Counted from the stretch's first letter, positions 35,630-48,330 are shown. The stretch is 64,000 bases of DNA from Diaporthe sp. PMI_573 (GCA_021399435.1 JAJTUP010000047.1:62001-126000); one strand, 5' to 3'. The notes: generated by a model from the sequence alone, not told the origin. Program-made: numbers and translations.

Positions 35630-36261
35630 CTTTTCATTGTTGCCGGAAGTTGGGAACTCGCGATCATACATACTTTTGACGTGTTCCTGAGTGGTTCTTG
35701 TTCATCACGCTCGTTGCATCAGCTGGCGTTAGATACTTGCATAGAGACGGCCCGGGAGGGCGAATCACTTGAGATACCTGGACTGAGCTGCGAAACTCAG
35801 TCAACAAAATGGATAGACGAGATAGACAATGTTATGTTAATGGAATCATGTGTATTGATGCATGGTTTATACAGAGATCTAATCCTTGCCATATGTTTCT
35901 GCCGAATCCTCATAGATTCAAGTTTTGATAGAACACTAGCTCCCAGTATGTAGGGTTTGCAATCTTGCTCAGGTTCGTCCCAGAATTTATCAAGGCAAAC
36001 TGACGGCCGTGAGATTATTCACACATTGTGCTGTCACACAATGTATTACAGTTGGGCAGCGTTACATGATATCTACCGGTGTAATCGGCAGGGGAGAACA
36101 AGTGTCCGACATCATTGTTTCACCTTAGAGTTTGGACCACCCCACCCGCACCAGTGATGAGAGGGCTTTTGGCTTCAACCTTGTCCAACCATCATAGTTG
36201 CAGTGTGAAAGCCACTTGGCAAAATCTTCCTCTGCAACTGACGTGTTTATTTCAAGGCGCA
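35630..36261. other. Intergenic region between DUF3533 and SDR genes
   Basis: Short frames only. Nothing recognisable. Confidence 0.5.
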
Positions 36262-37458
36262 ATGGACGTTTCTGCGGAGCCAGGCAGCAGTAACCCGTTC
36301 ATTTGGCTGTCCACTCTCATAATGGCCTTGGATCTGTCAGTTCATCCTCCTGTGAATCTCAGTCCGCGCGGCGCATGCTGATTATAACTCCAGCAATTTT
36401 CTCATCACCTTCTTCTACAACCAGTTCCGGCGCCTGCCGAAACCAGAAAAGAAGTTCACCGGGAAGACGGTCATTGTAACAGGCGCAAATGTCGGACTGG
36501 GTCTCGAGGCAGCGCGGCATTTCGTCCGGCTCGATGCGGCCAAGGTGGTCCTGGCATGTCGCGATACCGAGAAGGGCGAACGCGCCAAGGCCGACATCGA
36601 GCGTTCGACGGCGAGGAGCGATATCGTAGAGGTGTGGCCGCTGGATCTGTGCAGCTTCGAGAGCGTCAAGCAGTTCTGCCGGCGTGTAGGCCAGCTGCCT
36701 CGCCTGGATGTGGTCGTGGAGAATGCTGCAGTGGCCTACGTCGGACCCGTTGGGAAACTGGCGGAGGGGTTCGAAAGCACCATTACGGTTAATGTGCTTG
36801 CAACTTTCCTCATGGCGTTGCTGGTTCTGCCGGCGCTGAGGCGGACCGCGACGAAGTTCAATATTCAGCCCAACTTGGTGATTGTGTCGTCGGACGCTCA
36901 TTTCGTGGTAACTATGTCCCAGTCCAGCAAACTCTCGCGGCTCGCCATGACTTGAATACTTGGCCAACTGACTGATTTCCACCTCAGGCAAGTTTCAAAG
37001 AACGAACAGCACCGAAGATATTCGAGGCCTTCAAGTCAAGTTCAGTGGCACCTGACAGATATCAGACCTCCAAGCTCATGGGCGTCTTCTTGACCCGGCA
37101 GCTGGCGCAGGAGATGTCGAAGCCCACGAGTAACAGCAAAGACCAGGTCATCCTCAATACCCTGAACCCGGGCTTCTGCCGGACAGCACTGTTCCGTGAC
37201 AACAAGTTCCCGGCGTCCATTTTCCTGAATTTGATGAGCCAACTCATCGGCCGGTCTGCTGAGGTGGGGTCGAGGGTGATCGTGGACGCTGCCGCTGCAG
37301 GACCTGAAACGCATGGCTCATGGCTGGACACCTTGAAGATCAGGGAGCCCAGTGCTTATGTTCGCAGCGAGGAGGGGCAAGAGATGCAGCGACGGCTTTA
37401 TGATGAGCTGATGGAGATTCTCGATGGAGTTGAGCCGAACATAGCGAGAAACATCTGA
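36262..37458 (+). CDS. Short-chain dehydrogenase/reductase (retinol-dehydrogenase-like)
   Basis: The predicted exons 36262-36335, 36394-36907 and 36988-37458 give 352 aa. The classical SDR marks are present: the cofactor loop TGANVGLG at about residues 54-61, LDLCSFESVKQF for the adenine-binding aspartate region, ENAA in place of the usual NNAG, serines at about 190-191, and the catalytic YQTSK with Tyr about 221 and Lys about 225. The N-terminal hydrophobic stretch (FLITFFYNQF) is common in fungal members of this group. It oxidises or reduces a hydroxyl or keto group using NAD(P); the substrate is unknown. Exon 1 is the least certain part: its donor is GTCAGT, and the first methionine could instead be the one at residue 21. 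Confidence 0.8.
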
Positions 37459-38731
37459 GAGGCTTATCCATCTGTGGAACCTTTTTTTTTTCTTTTTCTC
37501 CTCTTTTCAGCATCCATGTTCTTGGTATGACGGCGTCGGAATTTGATTGACCAAAATGCTAGCGCGGAGGATCCGAAGCATCCACGTGAGTTGCCTTCCA
37601 GATTGTCTGGAGAACTTTTATGTAGGAGCTCGCGGAGCCTTCATATACATTGTTACGGTACCACAGCCATACTCTTCCAAAAAAAAATAAAAAAAAAAAA
37701 ATAAGGGAAAACGTCATTGTAGAGCCCCTGTGGCTCGCTTACCTTCCGTCTGATTAGGCGAGAGGCAGTTACTCGACAGAAGGGTTTTCCAGGGGAGGCT
37801 ATTCTATAGGTGATTCCACAGGCGCTTGTGCTATTATAGGTAGAGGTTATCCCATAGGGAGTTCTTCCCACAGGAGATTGGACACCCGAGCAAAGCTCTT
37901 CACCTTGGTCTTCAGAGCACCAAGTTAAGTCCCCATGGAAAGATCGTCACACCCGGCTATGCGGAGAACAATTGTCAGGACGTGGTGGGTGGCTCACAAC
38001 TGGCCGCGTGCATGGTTATGTGGTGCACTGTGGGGGTTGGAATGGGCCGTTTACCAAACCCACAGGCGAGCTCAGCTCCCAGGCAGGGGTTCGCATGTCT
38101 CTGACCGACTGACCTAAGCCCAAACAATGAGCCGTAGTGGGGTTCTTGTGCCTGCCTGCCGCCTTCGCCACTTTAACTTTCAACCGCGTACCCGCGGCGC
38201 GTCTTCCAGGAAGTTGGCCGTCAACCGTAGCAACCGTCTCCCTCCCGGCCAAGCCTTCCTACACATGTATTCTCACCGGCCTCCTTGCCAAACCTCGTGT
38301 TGTCCCCCGAGGCTCGGTCTTGTTTGCTTCTGGACGGGTCTTGTCGAGCCATCCGCCCCGGCCAGGTACTGAATAGTCCATCAGCCACCCCGGTCCTGCC
38401 ACTACATGCAGCGCCACTGAATAAGTGCACCTGCGACTGCGTTTGCGACTGCGACTGCGACTGCAAACGGGGACTGGGACTGGGAGATCCAGCCCCCGTG
38501 TGCGACCATTCTGGACGGTGCAGAACAAGTAAGTCCTCCCTGCATCTCGGGCTCAATCGGCTGCAGCCTGGTCGCTTTGAGACAGGTGCAGCAAAAAAAA
38601 AGAATGCTTACAGGTCTTGTGCGACGCAGGTAGCCGTCCCCTCCCCCTCCCATCAGGGTAGTTGGTGGTCGCACGCACCGCACACAAACCAGGACAGCCG
38701 GCTGCACATTCGTCTCACGCTTCCTACAAAT
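37459..38731. other. Intergenic region upstream of the ULS1-like gene
   Basis: No gene is supported. It contains the second dispersed repeat core (37794-37808), poly-A/T runs near 37680-37700 and a TGCGAC-type hexamer run at about 38430-38465. The frame of the downstream gene is open back to 38285 but has no better start. Confidence 0.5.
37794..37808 (+). repeat. Dispersed repeat core, copy 2
   Basis: Same 15-bp string as at 32841-32855, with similar flanks (GTTTTCC before, TCCCATAG after). Confidence 0.5.
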
Positions 38732-41700
38732 ATGGACAGAGCCTCATCCAGCCCGGCTGGGGCTACTCCGCCGGACTTGGACGGGCTCCTCGACGCCTTG
38801 ACAATCTCGAGAACCATCCTTGCCTCCCTCCAAGAAGGGCCTCAGGAGAGCAACACCCCGAGACAGATCACCGAAACCAAGAAAGACATTGCCAGGTTGC
38901 AGAACGAGGTCAAGAGAGCTCGAGGCGACCCTAAAGGTCCCACATACCCGTCGTCACCTCCTGCCACATTTGCTGACCTCGAGGCAGCTTCAAAGGGAGC
39001 AGCCAACCCCAACAGCGCCATGCAGTGGTCTCGGTCGGATGATTATGGTGGTAGGTATTTTACCAGATCGTGCTCGTCGCACTCTCCCACCCCCTCCTGG
39101 CATGACGGCCGGCAATGGCCCCTTTCTCTCTGTCATCCCAAGTTATACTAAGCGATTTCCCTGTGCAGGGCCAAGTTCTTATTCGAACTCCGGAAACCTC
39201 ACGCCTGCCAGCGCCTCCACCGCAGGTTCTGCATTTGGTCAGAAGAAGCGTACCTTCGGCGCCCATCTCGATGACGATGCGTCCTCCGGTTCCCGTGTCA
39301 AGTCCCGAAGAACGACCCCGAGTCCACAACAGACCGCGAATACTACTCCGTCCGTGGGAGACGACTTCTGGGGCGACGATTCTTCAGTTATTGACCTGAC
39401 CGGGTATGTTTAGGGTTTCACAATAAAGTGGAGGATACCTGAGCTCTTGAAATGATAGCTGACGCTCCTGTAGTGATGACGCCGATCTCGAGCAGCTCTT
39501 TGAGCAACAAAAAGCAGCCTTTGCGCAAGTCGAACAAGCCAGGGCAGATGAGAGACTTGCCAGATCACTGCAGCATGAGCTGCAGGATAACCCTTTCTCG
39601 AATTCTTCTCCTGTGTCCCCAGCACCTCCTGGACCAACTGCCTTCGACTGGATTCTAGGTCGTCCCTCACAATCATCGCAGGGTCAGCCCCAGCCCCCGT
39701 CGTCCCAAGAACGCAATCCATTCCGTCTGAACAACGCGTATCCAGCTGGACAGAGTCAGCCGCAGTCCCGCATGCCGGGATCTTTCGACTTTGATGTTGA
39801 AACCCACTTTGATCCTCCGGCACATCCTGTACCATCCCAGTCCGTCGGCACTTACAGTGCGCCGAGTTATGGACCATCGAACGCGTCTCTGCCGTCTATG
39901 GGTCCGCCAAATACAGGATTCTCGACAATGGGTGTGTCTCCTTTCTCCAGCCCCTTGCCTGGTAACAATTATGCACCGGACATTTCCGCCGCCGAGTCGG
40001 CCAGGCAGGCCGCTCTTTCCCGTCAACAGGGCTACCTTTCTTCCGGTGGATATGGAACCACGGGCAATGGTGTTGTTCTGCCTGGTCTCATTTCTGCTAA
40101 CCGATTCGCAGGTTACGCCGGTGGTGTTTCCCAATTGGCATCACTGGGTAACCGACCAGGAACCCTAAATTCAGGCGCCTACGCTCCCTTGCAGACCCGG
40201 GGTGCTAACATCAGCCCCTATTCAGCTGCGTCGTCACAGGTTCCCACCGGAGGTTATTTGCCTGACATCATCAACCTGACCACCGACATTGACTGGGCCA
40301 ATGGCCTGGATGCTCTGGGCAATCCTCTGAGTGCCAACCTCAGGTCCTACTACGAAGATCTACACGATGACCCGAGAAAGACAACCGAGGAAATCAATGA
40401 CCTTCTTGCCAACATTCGGCCCGACGAGGACATCCCCAAGGAAGACCGCATCGGTACTCCCGAGCAGCTCAGGTATGCTTTGTATGCGCATCAACAGCTA
40501 GCTCTCCAATGGATGATGGACAGCGAGAAGGGCAAGAACCAGGGTGGCATCCTGGCTGATGATGTAGGTCCCTCGCGTCCCACCGCCCCTCCCCAGTGCC
40601 TTCATTCCTCCCTCACGTCACCACCATCGGGCTTCACGTTAGAGCCAAGTGATATCTCTTCGACGCGATGAGCCTCAGACTTGCTAATGCAGTGATAGAT
40701 GGGCCTGGGGAAGACGATTTCCGCGCTTGCTCTGATGGTGAGCCGTCCCTCGCCTGATAACAGAAACAAGACGAACCTCATCGTGGGACCTGTCGCGCTA
40801 CTGAAGCAGTGGGAAGTAGAGATCAAGAAGGTAACGCTCTCCGACAACCTTACATTGGATCTGTGCTGACACATGCCTTTAGAAGCTCAAGCCCAATCAC
40901 CGTCTGAGCGTTCTGCTTCTGCACAACAAGTCTATGACATACGAAGACATTCGCAGCTACGACGTAGTCTTGACGTCGTATGGAAAGGTAGGCGCTGAGC
41001 AGAAGCGTTTTGAGGCGTGGATAGCACAACATCCCGGGGCCAGGCCCGACCGTGACGCACAGTTGGCCAGGATTTGCCCACTCCTGCACCCGAATAGCAA
41101 ATTCTACCGAGTGATTCTCGACGAAGCTCAGTGCATCAAGAACGACAAGACTCTCCAGGCAAGAGGGTCGTGCTCCCTCAGAGGCATACACCGTTGGTGC
41201 TTAACAGGCACGCCAATGATGAACGGTATCCACGAATTGTTTTCTCTCATCAAGTTCCTGAAGATCAAGCCCTACCATGAGCAGAAGGAATTCAACAAGA
41301 CCTTTGGGAGCCTGACCCCTCGGACGAGCCGAGGTCGTTCTGCGGGAGAGAACACCAAGACGAAGGCCATGGACGCCCTTCGCGTCCTACTAAAGGCTAT
41401 CATGCTCCGACGAATGAAGTCTTCCACGCTTGATGGGAAGCCGCTAGTGACGTTGCCCCCGAAAACGGAGGAAGTAGCTCACGTTGAATTTTCAGAGGAC
41501 GAGCGACAATTCTACACCGATCTGGAATCAAAGACAAGGATCACGTTCAACAAATACCTCCGTGCGGGTACCGTCGGAAAGAACTACAGCAACATCCTTG
41601 TGTTGCTCCTCCGTCTTCGTCAGGCTTGCTGCCATCCACACCTGAATCTCGATGTTGAGTATGTCGGCAACAGCGAGGTCACTGAGCGGGACATGGATGC

Positions 41701-42973
41701 CCTGGCCAAGACCCTGGCCCCTGATGTGATCGCCCGCCTCAAAGCACAAAACGAGGAAGGATTTAAATGTCCCATATGTTTCGATGCAGTTATTGATCCG
41801 ACCATCGTTCTACCATGTGGACATAATACCTGTACCGAGTGCTTCACCACCCTTGCCGAGAGGGCTGTCGACAACAGCATCCGAGAAGGCGTGGAAGGTA
41901 GTGCCTTCAAATGTCCGGAGTGCCGTGGAGCCGTCAACCCGAAGAAGGTTATCAACCTGACATCATTCAAGGCAGTTCATATGCTTGAGACGACAGCTGT
42001 GAATGAGGATGACATTGAGACTGCCTCGGAAGGGAGTTCCACAGAAGATGACTCCTCCGAATCTGACTCTGGTTCCGATGATGATCCGGATGACGCTGAT
42101 GAGGTCGATGGTAATGGCAATCTGAAGGGCTTCATCGTCGTTAACGACGACGAAGAAGAACCTGCCGAGGACAACGACGATGGCGACGATTTGTCCATCA
42201 GCCAAAGTGCTAACAATGCGTCGAAGACACCCATCAGGGCCAAGAAGTCTAAGCGCAAGTCCAAGGGGAAAAGCAAGGCCAAGGGCAAGGCCAAGTCCAA
42301 GGGCAAGGGGAAGGCCAAGGGGAAGGCCAAGGAGAAGAAGGAGGAAATCAAGCCTCACATGCTCAAGAGCTTGCGAACCGAGGCCAGGAAGAACAAATCT
42401 GAGTACAAGCGGTACATGAAATACCTGAGGAAGAACTGGATGCCATCGGCCAAAGTGTCGGAGTGCTGCAAGATTCTGGAAAGCGTCCGAGAGAGCGGGG
42501 ACAAGACCATTGTCTTCTCTCAGTTCACCTTCTTGCTCGATCTGCTTGAGATCCCCATCAAGTTCGACCTTGGCCTCGGGTATTGCAGATACGACGGAGG
42601 CATGTCACGTGCCCATCGGGACGCTGCTGCTCAGGACTTCCAGGACCCCAACTCCCGCACCAAGGTTTTGTTGATATCTCTGAAGGCAGGGAACGCGGGC
42701 CTTAACCTCACAGCTGCGAACCACGTCATCGTCATGGATCCCTTCTGGAACCCATACATTGAGATGCAAGCTGTGGATCGCGCCTATCGGATAGGCCAGC
42801 AGAAGCCTGTCAAAGTTCATCGCCTCCTTGTCGAGGGAACTGTCGAGGACCGCATCGCCGATCTCCAAGAGCAGAAGCGGAAATTCGTCGACGCCGCTCT
42901 TGACGAAGGTGAAAGTAAGAATTTGGGCAGACTGTCAACCCGCGACCTGCAGCGCCTTTTCAATGGAGACTAG
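38732..42973 (+). CDS. ULS1: ULS1-type SNF2 family ATPase with RING finger
   Basis: Five exons (38732-39050, 39169-39403, 39474-40563, 40699-40830, 40883-42973) give 1288 aa in one frame. The N-terminal 480 residues are Ser/Pro/Gln-rich and probably disordered. The SNF2 ATPase follows: GGILADDMGLGKT with Lys about 553, and LDEAQCIKN at about 672-680. A C3HC4 RING (CPICFDAV to CPECR) lies at about 888-939 between the two ATPase lobes. A strongly acidic patch and a Lys/Gly/Ser-Lys repeat come next, then the second lobe (KTIVFSQFTFLLDLL, then QAVDRAYRIGQ). This is the arrangement of yeast Uls1/Ris1, a SUMO-directed translocase and ubiquitin ligase acting in genome maintenance in the nucleus. Rad5 and Rad16 share the fold, but Rad5 has a HIRAN domain that is absent here. 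Confidence 0.9.
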
Positions 42974-44243
42974 AGGTGCACGGATGGACAGACGGATTAC
43001 CTCGGCGTGGTTTTATACCATGATCGGGTCGAGAATGCCTGGGCATTTGCACCATTTTCTTGTGGGTCTTCTTTTACAGAGGACAATGATTTATCGATAC
43101 CCTTGGCTTTTCCTCCATTCGCTGCTTTTACAGAACACCGGCAAAGAAAAGGATGCACGCCAACGCTGTTCCTGTTGTCTTTTCTCAGAGGCTCCCACTC
43201 AGATGGTCAAGCTGGGAGTATAGTTTTGGTTTGAGGACGTTTCGAGGACGTTCGAGGGGCTTCCAGAGCAAGCTCGGTGCATATTGGAGGTGCATATTGG
43301 AGGGAAAAGCCTTGTACTCAATGTGGGTCCCGATCACTGAGGTCAAGCATGGCGTCTAGGACTGAAAAGGGGGGTATGGATGCTTCACGCGAGTTGTGTT
43401 TTGAGAACATGCTGTATTTCAAGGAATTCACGGGCCGCTAAGATAGATATCCTTTGCCACGTTGAACCTGCCCGCGAGACTATTAATACATGACTTCACT
43501 TCCAGTCTCCAGCTGCCCCTGGTTCTTAGCGCGAGGTTTGCCTTCATTCGTTCGTACTGAGGCGCAGTGGTGTTTGCGTTGGCAGGGGAAGCAATTACGG
43601 TAGCTATCCTCGTTTCATTTACCGAATTGCCTAGCATTCCCGAGCTTAGCAGATTTGAGGGTGACGACCGCAGGGCGAGCTTTACGGCAGTCCCCTTGCC
43701 TGATGGTTGGCTGAATTACTTCCGGGTGCCGGCATTCCTGGAGACACACGCGGTCAGGCCGGGTACTCGTCCGCAATTCCTGGAATCCACAGGCTAGGTC
43801 GGTCCAAAATCGTCAACCCAGAGCGGACGCTTTATACCTAGAAGAGGTGCCCTGATGAAGAATTGTTTGTTTGGTACGGCCATCGGTGATGCTTTTTGGA
43901 AGTGGATTCATGCGGATCTCCGAGCAGGGCCTTAATCTCTCGGCACGTTCCGATGTCCCCAGAGAACCCAGGTTGGGATCTCCGTCCGCGTTTTACGTTT
44001 CACGCCCGGCCCAATTAAATTGCCTCCTGTTTATGACAACGGCCCCATGTTCGTATCTAGCGGCGTGCTTAATTTATTATTGCTGGCTGTGTTCCCTCCT
44101 CGCCTTGTTACTTCGTGCTGCTCTTTCCCCCCATTCGTGCCCGTTCGTTTGGCGATCCCGTCTGCAGATCAGATCCCGCCTGTCTTTTTCCTCAACCCAC
44201 TTGATTCATTCGCTTTCTTAAACGCGGGCCGGCTCCCAAGACG
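42974..44243. other. Intergenic region with no recognised feature
   Basis: Frames below 140 aa lie on both strands with no family resemblance. The last 100 bp is pyrimidine-rich and leads into the secreted-protein gene. Confidence 0.5.
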
Positions 44244-44864
44244 ATGTACCACTCGTTGGTCCTTTCATTTTCTCTCGTCCCTATCTTGGGATTGGCCTTG
44301 CCGACCACAGCGCCATCGACAGGCACAAACACTTCGCCGACGGGGATCATCGTGTCCGGCGGCGCGCTCCTGAGCACGCAACATGCACCCAAAATAAACA
44401 ATCTCTCCAACGTCACGAACCAATTCGACACCATCAACTACTTTCCCGACCCGGAGGTCAGCTGTTCGGGAAGGCACCTCTACGATGAGACTAGCAACTG
44501 GAGTGCAGACCTGACCGCGGCGGTAACGACCACGACGGAAGATGGGATATACGGGACCTGTGACGCGGACGGGTCAGAGGTTGACGGCAGCGGGAATCTG
44601 GCGTGGAAGAGTGGCAAAGTCCAAGTGTACTACTGCAATCATGGGTTTCAACCGAACCCTTGTTCAGTTAATGAATACTGGAGGGCAGACGATCTCATAA
44701 ATGACAAGTGTGGCAGCGATGGAGGTGGTTGGGTCTCGATTCCTGACTGGGGCAAGACGATCGGTCGGGATCCCACAAACTCGGACGGGAGCTTCAGGTC
44801 AGAGTGCGGAGCAAGTCTACACGGCGTCAAGGCGAATGTGGTTACAAACTCTACCAGCACTTGA
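44244..44864 (+). CDS. Small secreted protein with six cysteines in the mature part
   Basis: A single exon of 206 aa. A signal peptide (MYHSLVLSFSLVPILGLALP) is followed by a Thr/Ser-rich linker and a domain with six cysteines spread between about residues 73 and 192, several N-glycosylation sequons (NLS, NVT, NWS, NST) and Trp/Gly-rich segments (EYWRADDL, GGGWVSIPDW). I do not recognise a named family. Size, secretion and even cysteine number fit a secreted effector or cell-wall protein, which is a hypothesis only. Confidence 0.7.
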   Translation: MYHSLVLSFSLVPILGLALPTTAPSTGTNTSPTGIIVSGGALLSTQHAPKINNLSNVTNQFDTINYFPDPEVSCSGRHLYDETSNWSADLTAAVTTTTEDGIYGTCDADGSEVDGSGNLAWKSGKVQVYYCNHGFQPNPCSVNEYWRADDLINDKCGSDGGGWVSIPDWGKTIGRDPTNSDGSFRSECGASLHGVKANVVTNSTST

Positions 44865-45934
44865 TCTTTCTTGGCAAGTCACGGCTCGAAGCCATGCGGA
44901 ATAGTTATCACCAAATCTACACCCGGACGTTTCGTGTCCGATGGTCCACAACGACTTGCTTTGAGAGTAAGTAGCACGTACTGTAGCTGAACTCTGCTTA
45001 GCTGAGCCTGCATGTTTCCATCACTTAATCGAGGTCACCGCTGGTGCTTGAGGCTGTGAAGCAGATATGCACATTGCATGAGCACACCCTGGTCTTGTGA
45101 ATTCGAGACCTTCTTGCCAGTAAGTCTCTCTTGGAGCTTCATATGAAGTCAAAACGCAAGAGGGGCTTGTTCCGGCCGAACCGGGAAAAAAAAAAGATCC
45201 GACCTAGTTTGAGTGAGGCATGCCTCATAATGACCCTCATCCTGTGCCAGATATTCAACAAGCGGTTTTCAGGGCCCAATTTATTAGTAAAGCCTAGTTG
45301 GTCTCAATCATACAGTAGATGCTGTGACTGCGTAGCGGATACCTGAGCAAGGCTCGTTGTGTGGAAGTACTATGGGTTTTCGAGCACGTAACATCTATAG
45401 ATACCTAGTATACCAAACATGCTTTTTGTACTATGTTACAGATCATGACGGAATTGTTCGACCAAACTGCGCTTTCTGCGACACATGTCCGGTGGCACAG
45501 GATCCGTTTCTTACAGCTCGACTGAATGGAGAATCGGGATTTTCCTTCACCTTTGTTACGGTATACTGTGCCTGGCTTAACCAATGTCAGAGAATATCCT
45601 GTGTCTGCCTTTGTCCTCGTTGTTTCCGTCACCCCAAGCTACCCAGAAACGTCTGCTTTGTTGTCCTACCTCACGACTTCCATGTCGATTTAGGCCATTG
45701 ATTCTAACAAGTATACGTGCTGCTTGGTTCCATGCAAGTGTCCTCAGTCTCGGCCTCCCGTAATGTCATAATATGCGCTCAATTCCTGGAAATCGGTTTC
45801 GGTGCCGCTTTGCAAGATCGCAGGATCAATCTCTCTGAATATCAGAGTACCCTGTGTCAGCCGCTATTACAGAGTCGAAGCCAAGAGCAGAGTGCAGACA
45901 TCGAGACGGTTGACAACGGCGGACTAGCAAAAAA
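44865..45934. other. Intergenic region
   Basis: An open frame at 45357-45701 (+, Cys-rich, 114 aa) lacks coding-type codon use and is not called. No RNA gene is seen. Confidence 0.45.
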
Positions 45935-47617
45935 ATGAGGCCACGAGTTCGAAAACCCGGTAGCAACCCTTCGCAAAGACAGCCTGAGAGATCTCATCCG
46001 AGCATCAATGAGGATCTCTACAATAGACTTGAACGACTTTCTACAATACTTGAAAATTTCCAATCTTGCAGCTGCCCTCCCGACTGCTCAGGCCCGGACG
46101 CGGTCCGGACCCCTCCCGCCACTGGAAGTCCTTCTGGGGATCCTCAAACTCCGCGGAGACCCAGTAGATGTCGTGAGGTCTCAAAAAGGAGCGATGCTCG
46201 TAGCAATGCTCAAGTTTTGGCAGAGGCACAGGGGACGATGGAGGTCCAGTTGCGGCGTCACAATAACGCAACAGGTACCCTCAGAATGTCCGTCCAGGTC
46301 CACACAGATCCAGACGGCGGGCCGCGGAAGGGTGTAAGTAACACTTCCGAGTTCTGGCACTACATTCGATGCTGGCCCTGAGGGCATTCTCATCCTCGCT
46401 CAAGGGCTTGGGCGATCGGCCGCCCGGCCAGCGTGCAAGCCACTGCTCTCACAATTGATTATTCACGAACCACAAAATGACCAATTTTAAACGCGATAGT
46501 ATTACGGAGAGATGTACCTCGAAAGGCCAGGACAAGAAAAAGAGGAGTTTATAGGGTATATCGAATCCTGGCTAATATTGCGGCCCACTCCCCGCGGAGG
46601 GCCGGGGCGGAACAATGATTGGATAGCTTTGCTGGATTTCAAAAACAACAACTACCCTGAAACCACTCGGGATACCGCAATTGCATTGCAGTCGTTATAT
46701 GAGAGAGATGGCACAGTGCAACCCACGATCGGGTTCAAGACGTTGAACGAACCAAGACCGGATGGGACAAGCATTGAAGCTGATCTGGGCCTTCTGGGGA
46801 CAGAGCTTGTCTACATCTCGTGCTTCTGGATCGACTCTCAGGTGCGTTCAACCCTACCGAATCGTTCAGGCTCTATCCTGACTCTTAATTTGCTAACATA
46901 TTTCCTGCAATTGATAGTATTCTGGCAATGAAATAGGTCCTCATGCCTTGAACTTGTTCTACAGGTTTGTCCTGCCTAAAACAACCCGAGATCCGCTTGG
47001 ACAGCGACTCTTCCTAATCGCCTGCCGGTGGCCCGACTGACACTCTCTAGACTTTTGATGGGCGGAAGACTGGATACGCATAATATTGGAGGACGGGTGA
47101 CCTTTACTCTAACACCAGGCTTCCTCCACGATGATGACATGGTGAGTAACGTCCGAGAAGAAATAACCCTTAGATTGGGCGATGCAATGTTTATTTGGCA
47201 TTGTGGACTAGAGAAGGCGAAACATTTTTTACCTGTCCGGACGGGTAGAAGCTACTAGTATCCGCTGACACAGTGTCTCATTAGGTCAAGGCGTGGCTCC
47301 AGAGGTGGCCCCAAAAAGAAAAAGAAACCGCGGGAGCATATGAAAAGAGAGTCACAAGGGAGGTTATAAGGAGGCTGACGAGATTTTATAAGGACCAAGG
47401 CTACACGGTATATAAGCGCGAAGTCATGGGACGCTCTGTTGGCCCACTGACCGCAGACGCTGGAGACCGGCTCATCGACGAGCCCAACCCTCCTCCGCTT
47501 GCAGAAGGTGGGGGCACACCCCAATCCAGGATTTCAAGAGACGAGGCCGGTAGCATAGGTGCGGACGAAACTGAACTCCGGCAACTCGAGGAAACGGGAG
47601 ACTACGTCCGTCTCTGA
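45935..47617 (+). CDS. Hypothetical protein with five exons
   Basis: Predicted exons 45935-46333, 46500-46841, 46918-46964, 47051-47141 and 47285-47617 all join in frame to 403 aa. The N-terminal 130 residues are Pro/Arg/Ser-rich and probably disordered. The middle (from YYGEMYLERPGQEKEEFIGYIESW) and the last part (VKAWLQRWPQKEKETAGAYEKRV) look folded. It resembles fungal hypothetical proteins whose role I cannot name. There is no signal peptide or membrane span. The first intron is the least certain: its acceptor is the TAG before TATTACGG. Confidence 0.6.
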
Positions 47618-47808
47618 GGGTCATTGTCGGGATGACCCCGCGCAAACAAATTTCGAGTTCATGAATCGTGGAGCAAAGGGTGGTGTGAGATTTATCCTGG
47701 TGTCTTTTCTCTGATCGTGTAACTTGCGTTCAATTTTGCGGATGAATTGCAAAGATACATGTCAACGGGCTTCGAGACAACTGCGATCGTAAATCCATTT
47801 GAAAATAG

Positions 47809-48330
47809 CTAGTTCTGAGTCACTTGCGCCCCGTCGAAAGTCTTCTCCCAATCCAACAGATATTTGCAGTAGATTTCCGTCTTGGGCGTCCCGAGTGTGT
47901 TTAAGAAGTCTGTGTCATCGATAAGACCAGCCTTGAGAAAGTATGTCTCCGGAGCCTTGCCAGAGACTGCAAACATTGTGTTCCCACACTATCTTCTTTG
48001 TCAGTCCACTGGCTTGAGAACAGCCCTTTCTGCTTGACCCACGTTCTTGCACTGATGGTAAGTCAACTCCTTGCCGCTATCGGCCGGCCTAGAGACCAGT
48101 CTGTCCGTCCCCGAAGTGACTGTCACCTCGTCCTTGTGCACAACCAGATTCAAAGATCGATCGGCACCGGTGACCTTGCGGCAAGGTATACAGTGGCAGG
48201 CAAGCTAGAGCAAGCAAGTCAGGTAATGCTGTCAATCAAAGAAGTCTGATGGCTGGGGACTGACGAAAGCCTGATATTCCCCGGTGAACTCGTACGCGGA
48301 GCTCCCGCAAACGCAGCTGGCCTTGACCAT
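47809..48330 (-). CDS. GFA-domain zinc protein (Mss4-like fold)
   Basis: Three minus-strand exons (48330-48265, 48204-48043, 47988-47809) splice to 135 aa. Zinc ligands of the GFA/CENP-V family are in place: C-x-C near the N-terminus (SCVCGS), ACHCIPCRK with the C-x-C-x2-C pattern around residues 25-32, and CKNCGNTMF around residues 75-83. The second C-x2-C is formed exactly across the second intron, which supports the model. Members were first named glutathione-dependent formaldehyde-activating enzymes; the real substrate of fungal versions is usually unknown. It is transcribed divergently from the alpha/beta hydrolase at 49110. Confidence 0.85.

Noticed and set aside
38285..38731. An upstream extension of the ULS1-like reading frame
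   Set aside because: The frame is open, but it has no ATG start that fits better than 38732 and its composition is that of a promoter or leader with hexamer repeats.
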